Shown here: in pieces, positions 21,801 to 28,835 of the stretch
How positions within the stretch are numbered: position 1 is the first letter of the stretch
Layout: the number at the start of each line of letters is the position of its first letter
From: Streptosporangium sp. NBC_01756
Lineage (GTDB): Bacteria; Actinomycetota; Actinomycetes; Streptosporangiales; Streptosporangiaceae
Assembly (NCBI RefSeq): GCF_035917975.1
Contig: NZ_CP109130.1
Coordinates: 1,674,001 to 1,738,000 of the forward strand
Direction of reading: 5' to 3'
Length of the DNA: 64,000 nt
Program-made: the position numbers and the translations under genes
The notes under the pieces: generated by a model
The model's input: the letters and a program-made list of their open reading frames with translations, nothing else
The model's database searches: none
Told to the model about the DNA's origin: nothing

Positions 21801-22353
21801 TGAACACCTCGGGGGCCATGTAGGTGGGGGTGCCCGCCACCATGCCGGTCGCGGTCAGCGACATGTCCACCGTGCGGGCGACGCCGAAGTCGATGACCCG
21901 GGGACCGTCCGGGCCGAGCAGCACGTTGTCGGGTTTGAGATCGCGGTGGATGACTCCGGCGTCGTGGATGGCGGTCAGCGCGGTGGCGATCGCGGTCGCC
22001 AGGCGGTGCAGGTCGCCTCCGGTGAAGCGGCGCCCGTCGGCGACCGCTCTGCGCAGGCTGGGACCCTCGACGTATTCGGAGACGATGTAGGGCCTGGGCC
22101 CGTCGAGGTCGGCGTCGATCACGCCTGCCGTACAGAACGAGGCGACCCGCCGGGCGGCGGCCGCCTCACGTCCGAACCTGTCGCGCAGTTCGGGGTCGGT
22201 GCCCGCGTCGCCGTGCAGGACCTTGACCGCGACCCGCGTGCCCTCGGCGTCGTACGCCTCGTAGACCACTCCCTGACCGCCCGCGCCCAGCCGCCCGGCC
22301 AGCCAGTAGTCGCCCAGCCGCTGCGGATCCCCGTCGATCAGTCCGGTGCTCAT
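18814..22353 (-). CDS. Membrane Ser/Thr protein kinase with C-terminal WD40 propeller
   Basis: 1179 aa starting MSTGLIDGDPQRLGDYW at 22353 (GGAG nine bases upstream). The N-terminal PknB-type kinase domain has glycine loop LGAGGQGVVYE, catalytic Lys in VAVKVL, catalytic loop VIHRDLKPDNVLL and metal-binding DFG in VIDFGVAR. An insert of about 200 residues leads to one membrane helix (LLSMTLAVLLVVALAAGALAV). Beyond it lies a large region of WD40 repeats (for example LSRDGRTLVSAGGGEARIWDVRTG, YSPHGDVIAAGIDSRSVALWDV), with some 12-14 recognisable blades, probably two propellers. The topology puts the propeller outside the membrane as a sensor (inference). Confidence 0.9.
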   Translation of the reverse strand: MSTGLIDGDPQRLGDYWLAGRLGAGGQGVVYEAYDAEGTRVAVKVLHGDAGTDPELRDRFGREAAAARRVASFCTAGVIDADLDGPRPYIVSEYVEGPSLRRAVADGRRFTGGDLHRLATAIATALTAIHDAGVIHRDLKPDNVLLGPDGPRVIDFGVARTVDMSLTATGMVAGTPTYMAPEVFMGRRADTPADVFAWGGIMVFAATGVDPFRAESLGGVMHRVLSVEPQLDMLPERLRPFIAASLAKEPQARPSAKELLLALVSGDNRLDTPRLLAAGSDAGARIRAASADPALGTLAEDAYAALGPAERDLAPEVFLRLVTVTDDGEPAVRRAQWAELLDGRHEDETAAIRRVVQVFAYLVAHDDREVWLSRPALPQAWPRLRLWGQANRDGLAVHRGILTAAWRWQSQGRRDGDLFQGDTLENAMHWAATGRRAITLSPVERDFLEAGAALTRLRARRGRLLSMTLAVLLVVALAAGALAVQQNRVAGARSVTIALQRDQAEARQLAATADSLRVAEPVKAMLLSVAAWRLAPVVEARASLAGSLAQRETTTFHDPATAIQTLRALSRDGRTLVSAGGGEARIWDVRTGRRVGGFKGIGDDLRGIALSPSGRTLAVVNGLQLTIWDVARGRPTGATLAVQGREAGGDTQVFFGQAENRVLVTQGEGLTVWNPLTGQKRFPPAAGLDFDTAADGRSLVVGTLDGDAAVFVLDGLDRTPLGDRCKACGPRVAYSPDGRTVAVSRGKTVRLHDVRTGTDLERPFTAGNGGKLRFSPDGRFLSATDDTSIKLWHVQDGRLLLTQQIDAFMPVTAFDPDGRTLRYLSEGSVTALDITALTRPVPLKGAGTRWARLSPDGRLLASRDSQASEVRLWDVRRRRLLAALTIGPKGADGYFAMAFSGDGGRLAVNTGGESSRLTIWDTATFRRLATVQTVREGQVPALAMNADGTAVASYVLYYDSTKAPGGEIHLWDVPGGRHRWSRPQDYVEELRFTPDGRAIGVAGGEQRLLDTATGRPFGEAYGSPTVGTPVEALAFSADGARSVTADQVGRISVWETGSRRPVGTPIRGGAGAGAELAYSPHGDVIAAGIDSRSVALWDVATARRLGQPIVTGTGDLQSLAFSADGSRLVTVDSAGILTEQPVDPEAVVLVVCERAGRTLSRDEWRAYLGDVPYRDVCPA

Positions 22354-22409
22354 CGAATCTCCGTTCACCGGCTTGTTGAACGTGCCGGTGGACACCATAG
22401 TTCGCCCGG

Positions 22410-22436
22410 TGTCACAGACTGGGAAGATGTCTCGTC
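22410..22436 (+). promoter_or_regulatory. ECF41-type promoter TGTCACA-N16-CGTC (autoregulation)
   Basis: TGTCACA at 22410-22416, then exactly 16 bases, then CGTC at 22433-22436. This is the motif described for ECF41-group promoters. Transcription would start near 22443-22445, at the GTG codon of the sigma gene, giving a leaderless transcript. Confidence 0.7.
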
Positions 22437-22444
22437 CTTGTTGT

Positions 22445-23311
22445 GTGAACAGCGATGAAGATCTCGCAGCCGAGTTCGAGGCCATCCGGCCGCGGCTGGT
22501 GGGCGTGGCCTACGGCCTGCTCGGCAGTCTCGACGAGGCCGAGGACGTGGTCCAGGACGCCTGGTTCCGGTTGGGCCGGGCAGAGCGCGGGCAGATCCAG
22601 GACGTCACCGGCTGGCTGGTGGTGACGGTGTCCAGGCTCGCGCTGGATGTGCTGCGCTCGGCGCGGGTGCGCCGGGAGGAGTATGTCGGGCCGTGGCTTC
22701 CCGAGCCGGTGGTGGCCGAGGCCGATCCGGCGGACCGGGTGACGCTGACCGAGTCGATGAGCATGGCGATGCTGGTGGTGCTGGAGTCGCTCAGCCCGGC
22801 CGAGCGCACCGCGTTCGTGCTGCACGACGTGTTCGGGCTGTCGTTCGAGGAGGTGGCCCAGGCGGTCGGGCGCTCCCCTGCGGCCTGCCGCCAGCTCGCC
22901 ACCCGGGCCCGCAAGCACGTCACGGCCCGGGCGCCCCGCTTCGAGGTGGACGCGACCGAGCACCGCAGGGTGGTCGAGGCCTTCGCCCGCGCCAGCACGG
23001 GCGACGACATCGACGCCCTGGTGGCGCTGCTCGATCCGGACGTGGTGCTCCGCAGCGACGGCGGCGGCGTGGTCCACGCGGCCAGACGGCCGATCCACGG
23101 TGCCGAGCAGGTGGCCCGCTTCCTGATCAGGGTGGCCGTTCGGCTCGGTGCCCGCAGCCGGTTCGCTCCGGCCACGGTCAACGGCTGGCCGGGGCTCCTG
23201 CGGTTCCGGAACGGCGAGCTGAGCGGCGTCTTCGGGCTGACCGTGGCCGACGGCCGTGTGATGGAGATCTTCATTGTGATGAACCCGGAGAAACTGAGGA
23301 GTGTGCGATGA
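22445..23311 (+). CDS. ECF41-group RNA polymerase sigma factor (SigJ-like, SnoaL-type C-domain)
   Basis: 288 aa from the GTG at 22445, chosen because the promoter's -10 element ends 9 bp before it; an ATG at 22427 lies inside the promoter. Sigma region 2 contains GLLGSLDEAEDVVQDAWFRLGR. Sigma region 4 contains LSPAERTAFVLHDVFGLSFEEVAQAVGRSPAACRQLATRARKHV. The C-terminal SnoaL/NTF2-like domain carries the group signatures DGGG (SDGGGVVHAARRPI) and an NPDKL-like end (MNPEKL). In ECF41 this fused domain replaces an anti-sigma factor and tunes activity. It overlaps the next gene by 4 bp, the typical ECF41 partner. Confidence 0.92.
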   Translation: MNSDEDLAAEFEAIRPRLVGVAYGLLGSLDEAEDVVQDAWFRLGRAERGQIQDVTGWLVVTVSRLALDVLRSARVRREEYVGPWLPEPVVAEADPADRVTLTESMSMAMLVVLESLSPAERTAFVLHDVFGLSFEEVAQAVGRSPAACRQLATRARKHVTARAPRFEVDATEHRRVVEAFARASTGDDIDALVALLDPDVVLRSDGGGVVHAARRPIHGAEQVARFLIRVAVRLGARSRFAPATVNGWPGLLRFRNGELSGVFGLTVADGRVMEIFIVMNPEKLRSVR

Positions 23312-23772
23312 AGGCACGGATCAACGTCGGGAAACTCGCCCCCGAGGGCTACCAGGCCATGCTCGGCCTGGAGAAATACCTGGCCACGTGCGGGCTGCCG
23401 CACGCCACGCTGGAACTGGTGAAGCTGCGGGCCAGTCAGATCAACGGCTGTGGCTTCTGTGTGGACATGCACAGCCACGACGCCAAGAAGGCGGGCGAGA
23501 GCGACGAACGGCTGTTCTCGGTGGCCGCCTGGCGGGATGCCCCGTACTACACCGACGCGGAGCGGGCCGCGCTGGCCCTGGCAGAGGAGGCCACCCGGCT
23601 CAGCGACCGCGGGGAGACGGTGCCGGACCACGTGTGGGACGAGGCCGCCAGGCATTACGAGCCGGAGGCACTGGCCGCACTGGTGATCGCGATCGCGGCG
23701 ATCAACGCATGGAACCGGATTGCCGTCACCACGCGTTCGGTCGCGGGTTCCTTGCGTAACCAAACGGGTTGA
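23308..23772 (+). CDS. Carboxymuconolactone decarboxylase / AhpD-family protein
   Basis: 154 aa. The AhpD core is clear: LELVKLRASQINGCGFCVDMHSHDAKKAGES contains the redox CxxC (CGFC) and downstream His of peroxidase-like AhpD proteins. Families of this kind are the most common partners of ECF41 sigma factors (the COE group). The start overlaps the sigma stop (ATGA). Likely a peroxide- or quinone-related redox enzyme and the main regulon target of the sigma factor; substrate unknown. Confidence 0.9.
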   Translation: MKARINVGKLAPEGYQAMLGLEKYLATCGLPHATLELVKLRASQINGCGFCVDMHSHDAKKAGESDERLFSVAAWRDAPYYTDAERAALALAEEATRLSDRGETVPDHVWDEAARHYEPEALAALVIAIAAINAWNRIAVTTRSVAGSLRNQTG

Positions 23773-23798
23773 TCGGCGTCATGCCACCGGGCTAGGTT

Positions 23799-23824
23799 GG
23801 CTCGCACGGGCATCCGTGCGAGCC
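23799..23824 (+). terminator. Hairpin terminator after the ECF41 operon
   Basis: Perfect 11-bp arms GGCTCGCACGG and CCGTGCGAGCC with a GCAT loop, 26 bp past the stop codon of the AhpD-like gene. Confidence 0.8.
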
Positions 23825-24083
23825 GATCGGCCGTACCTGCCCACAGAAGTGGATCATGATTGGCCCGGGGAACGGTGAGCACGAGAGAGCGGGAGGGCGC
23901 ATACATGCGACGAATCAGGATCAACCGGCCACAGAGTCGGCGCCGTCCCGCCCGCACACCTGGTCTGGACCTGCGGTCGCCATCAGGCCGCCGCCTCCCT
24001 TACTGAGCGGAACTTTACGGCGGTTTTACGCGTCTCTCTGTAGAGATATCTCGCATAACGGATTCATCACGCCGGGGGGCCCA

Positions 24084-24257
24084 ATGAGGAGATTCGCAGT
24101 CGTGCCGCCATATGTCACGCGGCTCAAGATCAGAGATATCCGTTCGGCGACCCGCCGGAAGTCTGCCACGGACGCCAAGGTCGTCGACCTGCGCGCCTAC
24201 ACCGGACGGAACATCCTGCGCTTCCCACTCGCCGGCGATCCCACCCCCGCCGCCTGA
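24084..24257 (+). CDS. Small basic hypothetical protein
   Basis: 57 aa starting MRRFAVVPPYVTRLK, with a GGGGGG run about five bases before the ATG. Rich in Arg/Lys, no Cys, no signal peptide (RDIRSATRRKSATDAKVV; ends NILRFPLAGDPTPAA). It stands alone between a terminator at 23799 and its own terminator at 24270, which argues that it is a real transcription unit. Function not recognised. The 311 bp upstream (23773-24083) holds that first terminator and presumably the promoter. Confidence 0.55.
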   Translation: MRRFAVVPPYVTRLKIRDIRSATRRKSATDAKVVDLRAYTGRNILRFPLAGDPTPAA

Positions 24258-24269
24258 CCTCACCCTGCG

Positions 24270-24298
24270 AAAGACCCGCCGCGCGCGGGTCTTTCCCC
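24270..24298 (+). terminator. Hairpin terminator with T-rich tail
   Basis: Perfect arms AAAGACCCGC (24270-24279) and GCGGGTCTTT (24285-24294) followed by CCCCTTTT, 12 bp after the 57-aa gene. Confidence 0.85.
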
Positions 24299-24405
24299 TT
24301 TTCCGGCCCCGGCCGGATGCCGACCGGGGCCGCGTCCGAGGCCGTCGGCCGGAGCCTGACCACGAGAGGGCCCACCTGATCCGGGACCCGGAACAGGGCT
24401 CTCGA

Positions 24406-25722
24406 TCATGTCGACGGCTGTACGGGAACCCGGCCCTCCCGACCTGACGTACGGCGCCGGGCGGCGAGAGCAGACCCGGCCAGGCCCACGAGAACGAGCC
24501 CGGTGAGGCCCGCGGCCACGAGCAGGGCGTGGGAGGTGTCGTCGGCCGTACCATGCGCGATGACGCCCATCACCGCCACTCCGAGGATCGCGCCGGTCTG
24601 ACGTGCCGCGTTGAGCAGGCCGCCCGCCGTGCCCGCCGTACCCGGCGGGGCCATCGCGACGACGCCGGCCATCAGGGCGGGCAGGCAGCACGACAGCCCG
24701 AAACCTATAATGATCATTCCAACTATCGAGGGGGCCAGGAGCAGGCCTCCCGTCAGCAGGACGAGACCGGCCAGGATCGAGGGCCTCGGGCCGTACCGGG
24801 CGACGAGACGACCGGTGAAGAAGGCGTTGAAGGTCATCGGGACGGTCAGCGGCAGAAACGCCAGTCCCGCCTCCAGCGGGGTGAAGCCCCGTCCGTCCTG
24901 CAGCAGAAGGGTGATCACGAAGAGCGCGCCGGAGAAGGCGAAGTTCACCACCGTGCCGGCGAGCAGAATCGTCCAGGAGGCTCGGAGCAGCCCGCCGGGC
25001 AGCGCGGGCATGGCGGCGCCCCGCTCCAGCAGGACCAGCACGGCGAGCGCCACCAGGGCGAGCACCCCGGCGAGGACGGAGGCCTCGGTGATCGCCGCGG
25101 CGAGCAGTGCGAGAAAGGCGCAGGCCGCGGCCTGCGTCCGCCAGCCGATCCCGCGTGTCCCGGGGCCGGACACCAGCCCCCGGACCGCGGCGAGACTCAC
25201 GAGCGCGAGCGGCGGGTTGATGAGGAAGACCGCGCGCCAGCCGTAGGACTCCACGAGCAGGCCGCCGAGCAGCGGGCCCGCGGCGAGCGCGGTGCCGGTG
25301 AGGGCCGCCCACGTACCCATGGCCCGCGCCCGCCGGGCGGGATCGGGATTGAGCTGGGCGATCAGTCCGAGGGAACTGCCCAGGCAGAGCGCGCCCGCCA
25401 GACCCAGCAGCGCCCGCAGGACGATGAGGATCTCCAGGCCGGGAGCGAACGCACAGATCAAGGACACGATCCCGAACCCGGCGACACCCACCCGGAACAC
25501 CCGGGCCGCGCCGTACCGGTCGGAGATCGCGCCACCGGTCAGCAGGGACGCGGCGAAGGCGATCGTGTATCCGTTGACGGCCCACTGCTGCCCGGCGAAC
25601 GACCCGCCCAGTGAGGCGCGCAGGTCGGGCAGGGCGACGGTGAGCACGGTGGTGTCAAGGAGAACGAGGAAGTAGGCGAGAGAAATCCCGACGAGCCGCC
25701 GGGAGGATGATGTCGCGAGCAT
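24406..25722 (-). CDS. MFS transporter, DHA2-like drug exporter
   Basis: 438 aa from the ATG at 25722 (residues MLATSSSRRLVGISLAY); an earlier in-frame start adds a non-membrane leader. Family motifs: LLDTTVLTVALPDLRASLGGS at helix 1, motif A-like GGAISDRYGAARVFRVGV, and motif C TGTALAAGPLLGGLLVESYGWRAVF. Helix count is about 12-14. It is divergent from the LysR regulator starting at 25804, an arrangement in which the regulator usually controls the pump. Confidence 0.85.
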   Translation of the reverse strand: MLATSSSRRLVGISLAYFLVLLDTTVLTVALPDLRASLGGSFAGQQWAVNGYTIAFAASLLTGGAISDRYGAARVFRVGVAGFGIVSLICAFAPGLEILIVLRALLGLAGALCLGSSLGLIAQLNPDPARRARAMGTWAALTGTALAAGPLLGGLLVESYGWRAVFLINPPLALVSLAAVRGLVSGPGTRGIGWRTQAAACAFLALLAAAITEASVLAGVLALVALAVLVLLERGAAMPALPGGLLRASWTILLAGTVVNFAFSGALFVITLLLQDGRGFTPLEAGLAFLPLTVPMTFNAFFTGRLVARYGPRPSILAGLVLLTGGLLLAPSIVGMIIIGFGLSCCLPALMAGVVAMAPPGTAGTAGGLLNAARQTGAILGVAVMGVIAHGTADDTSHALLVAAGLTGLVLVGLAGSALAARRRTSGREGRVPVQPST

Positions 25723-25803
25723 GCCGCAACTCTGCTGAATCAGACATTCCACCTCAACCGTCGCAGCCGTACAGGGCATTCGGGAAAACCGTATGCTTCA
25801 CCC

Positions 25804-26631
25804 ATGGATTTGCGACAGCTACGAGGTTTCGTCGCGGTGGCCGGGACGGGCACGATCACCGGGGCGGCGCAACTGCTCGACCTGGCTCCGGCGACGACAT
25901 CGGAGCAGATCCGCAGGCTGGAGGGGTCTCTCGGGGTCACGCTCTTCGACCGCACCGCGCAGGGCATGCGGCTCACCGAAGCCGGACGGATCCTGCTCAC
26001 CCAGGCCCGCGGACTGCTCGACCACGCCGAGTCGGTACGGCTCGCGGTGACCGGGCGGAGGCGGAAAGTTCGGGTGGGCGCGCTGGAGATGCTGGCGGCG
26101 ACCCGGCTGCCCGGAATCATGCGACATCTGGCGGAGCTCCGCCCCGACATCGATTTCGACGTCATCGTGCTCACCCGGCAGCTGATGTTCGACGGGATCG
26201 CCCAGGGCACCCTCGACGCCGGACTGCTGCTCGACTCCGGCGTACAGCTCGGCGCCCTCGGGTTCGCACCCCCGCCGGGACTGGACTTCCTCGATGTCGG
26301 AGACGTGCGGCTGGCCATGGTCGCGTCCCCGGCGGAACACGCCGACACACTGCTGACGACCGGTCCGGGCTGCTCGATCCGGATGGCCTGTGACCGGCTG
26401 ACCGACCTCGGCACCGGACGGCGGGAGCTGTCCAGCGTCGTCGCCGTCAGGGAATGGGCCAAGCAGGGGCTGGGCATCGCCCTGCTTCCCGACTTCGCGA
26501 TCGCCGAGGACCTGGCGGCCGGCGCCCTGGTGGAGCTCGAATGCCCCGCCCCCGCCCTGGCCCTGCGCCTGGTCTGGCTCGGCGATCGCGAGGAGGCTCT
26601 TCGTGACGTGCTCTACGCGTTGAGCTCCTGA
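25804..26631 (+). CDS. LysR-family transcriptional regulator
   Basis: 275 aa. N-terminal winged HTH (MDLRQLRGFVAVAGTGTITGAAQLLDLAPATTSEQIRRLEGSLGVTLFDRT) followed by a periplasmic-binding-like effector domain of normal but short length. It is divergent from the MFS gene 81 bp away and so is the likely regulator of that exporter. Effector unknown. Confidence 0.9.
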   Translation: MDLRQLRGFVAVAGTGTITGAAQLLDLAPATTSEQIRRLEGSLGVTLFDRTAQGMRLTEAGRILLTQARGLLDHAESVRLAVTGRRRKVRVGALEMLAATRLPGIMRHLAELRPDIDFDVIVLTRQLMFDGIAQGTLDAGLLLDSGVQLGALGFAPPPGLDFLDVGDVRLAMVASPAEHADTLLTTGPGCSIRMACDRLTDLGTGRRELSSVVAVREWAKQGLGIALLPDFAIAEDLAAGALVELECPAPALALRLVWLGDREEALRDVLYALSS

Positions 26632-26864
26632 CCGATCATCGGGCCGGCAGCCCGCGGGGCAGGCGTTCCGTCGGCCGCGCGTCTCCTCGCCCTGCTGCCC
26701 CATGGCTGCAAAACAGGCAGGCCCCTGATTGTCGACAACCCATCCGGGAGAGGAACGACGCCACGGGGAGCCATCGACGACCGACGTGGCCCCGCGCAGG
26801 CTCGGCACCCAGACGGGGCGGTCGGCGCGATGGATTTTCTCAGGTTTTTGTTCATCAATAGAAC

Positions 26865-26879
26865 GGAATATACTGTTCC
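26865..26879 (+). promoter_or_regulatory. Candidate TetR operator over the -10 region
   Basis: GGAATATACTGTTCC is an inverted repeat with one mismatch per half and a 3-bp centre. It overlaps a plausible -10 hexamer TATACT (26869-26874), 19 bp before the TetR gene start. This fits autorepression. Confidence 0.5.
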
Positions 26880-26897
26880 AGTAGCTATATTGGCGTG

Positions 26898-27533
26898 ATG
26901 GAGACAACCACCACGCCCATGAACGGGCGCAAAGCCCAGGCCGCCCGTAACGACCAGGTGATCCTCGACGCCGCCCGCGCGGTCTTCGTCGCCGACCCGG
27001 GCGCCCCCATCGCGGCGGTGGCGGAGCGCGCCGGAGTGGGCATCAGCGCGCTCTACCGCCGTTACGCCGGCAAGGAGGACCTGCTGCGGCAGCTGTGCTC
27101 CGACGGCTTGGAAACCTTCGCCGCCGAGGCGGAGGCCGCCCTGGCCGAGGAGGGCGACCCATGGAGCTCCTTCGCCGGCTTCGTCCGCCGGATCGTGGAC
27201 GCCGACGTCCACTCCCTGACGATCAATCTGGCGGGCACCTTCACCCCCGACGAGCACCTTCGCCGCGCGGCCGCCCACGCCTCCGATCTCGCCACGCGGA
27301 TCTTCGACCGCGCCGTCCAGGCCGGGGTGCTCCGCCCCGGTCTGGACGCCACCGACATGCCGATGATCTTCGAGCAGCTCGCCGCCCTGCATCTCGGCGA
27401 CAAGGAGCGCACCTCGCAGATCAGACGGCGGTATCTGACCTTGATGCTCGACGCCCTGCGCCTGACCGAGGCCACCTCCCCGCCAGGCCCGGCACCGAGC
27501 GCCGAGGAGATCGGCAGACGCTGGGTCGTCTGA
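26898..27533 (+). CDS. TetR-family transcriptional regulator
   Basis: 211 aa from the ATG at 26898 (a GTG directly before it is less likely). The HTH region is ARNDQVILDAARAVFVADPGAPIAAVAERAGVGISALYRRYAGKEDLLRQL. The C-terminal ligand domain is of the common TetR_C type. It stands alone; the next gene (DUF418) starts 120 bp downstream on the same strand. Target and ligand unknown. Confidence 0.88.
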   Translation: METTTTPMNGRKAQAARNDQVILDAARAVFVADPGAPIAAVAERAGVGISALYRRYAGKEDLLRQLCSDGLETFAAEAEAALAEEGDPWSSFAGFVRRIVDADVHSLTINLAGTFTPDEHLRRAAAHASDLATRIFDRAVQAGVLRPGLDATDMPMIFEQLAALHLGDKERTSQIRRRYLTLMLDALRLTEATSPPGPAPSAEEIGRRWVV

Positions 27534-27653
27534 CCCGTCTTCTCCCGGGTCTTCCCGGACCGGCGGCCCGGCTTCTCCGCGTTGGTCGATCGACGGGCAA
27601 ACTAACCGGAAGGAGGCGGCGGCGAACATCGGGGGGCCACCAGGCTGTGGATC

Positions 27654-28682
27654 ATGTCCTTGTCCCTTTCTCCGTCACGGCCCTCTCTCCGGCGGGCACG
27701 TGTCCAGGCTCTGGACGCGCTGCGCGGACTAGCGCTGGGCGGCATCCTGGTCGTCAACATCACCCAGCTCGCGCAGATGTACCGCTACGACGCCACCGTC
27801 TCGGGGCTCATCGTCGACGTCGGCTTCCACCAGCGGTTCTTCCCGATCTTCTCGTTCCTGTTCGGGATCGGATTCGCGCTCTTCCTGGAGTCGGCGCGGG
27901 GGCGGGCCAGACGGCCGAGGCTGGTGCTGGTGCGCAGGCTCGTCATCCTGGCCGGGTTCGGGATACCGCACCACCTCGCGCAGCCGGGTGAGGCGCTGCT
28001 GCCGTACGCCCTCTTCGGGATCCTCTTCCTGCTGCCGGCCTCCTACCTGCCGTGTACGGCGGTGCTCGTGCTCGGCGCCGTCGGTTCGGCGGCCGCACTG
28101 GTCGTGGCCGGGGGCGGCGTTCTCCTGGTCCCCGGCCTTTTCCTGCTCGGGATGGCCGCCGCCCGGTCCGGCCTGGTCCGGGACGTCGAGCGGCGGCCGG
28201 GAATGCTCACCGGGCTACTGGTGGCCGGACTGGCCATCGCTGTCCCCCTGACGATCTGGTATCTCACGATGCCGCTCCGCGAACGCTTCGCCGGGTACGG
28301 CGGGCCGGTCGCCGCCGTCGCCGGACTGTCCGCGGCCATGGCCTACACCGGCGGATTCCTGCTGTGGCTGCGCACCCGGGCCGGAGCGGTCGCCTGCCGC
28401 GCCCTGGCGCCACTCGGCCGGATGGCCCTGACCAACTACGTGGTGGCCACCGCCCTCGTACTGCTCCTCATCGGACCGCTGGGGTTGGTGGGATCGGAGT
28501 CCTACGGGGTGGTCTTCGCCCTGGCCGCCGCGGTCATCGCGGCACAGGCCGGGTTCAGCGTCTGGTGGCTGGGCCGGTTCCGGTACGGGCCGCTGGAATG
28601 GTTGTGGAGATGCGGCACCTGGTGGCAGGCCGTACCACTCCGCGCGCCCGGTCCGGGGGAGCCTCCGGAGCCGGTCGGCTGA
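27654..28682 (+). CDS. DUF418 domain membrane protein
   Basis: 342 aa. The N-terminus RVQALDALRGLALGGILVVNITQ and the segment FFPIFSFLFGIGFALFLE are hallmarks of the DUF418/acyltransferase-3-like group. About eight to ten membrane helices. The C-terminal ALAPLGRMALTNYVVATAL and FSVWWLGRFRYGPLEWLWR are typical DUF418 endings. Biochemical role not known for the family. Confidence 0.85.
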   Translation: MSLSLSPSRPSLRRARVQALDALRGLALGGILVVNITQLAQMYRYDATVSGLIVDVGFHQRFFPIFSFLFGIGFALFLESARGRARRPRLVLVRRLVILAGFGIPHHLAQPGEALLPYALFGILFLLPASYLPCTAVLVLGAVGSAAALVVAGGGVLLVPGLFLLGMAAARSGLVRDVERRPGMLTGLLVAGLAIAVPLTIWYLTMPLRERFAGYGGPVAAVAGLSAAMAYTGGFLLWLRTRAGAVACRALAPLGRMALTNYVVATALVLLLIGPLGLVGSESYGVVFALAAAVIAAQAGFSVWWLGRFRYGPLEWLWRCGTWWQAVPLRAPGPGEPPEPVG

Positions 28683-28835
28683 GGGCCCGCGCAACGGCTC
28701 GGGTCCGATGCGGCGGCTCATCCGCGGCGGCCTCCGGACCCGGATGAGCTCGCGGATGAACCGGTGCCGGGCCGCCGCCGAGGTCATGTCGGTTTTCCGC
28801 CAGCACCCGGAGTGAGCACGGGGAATGCTGACGAT

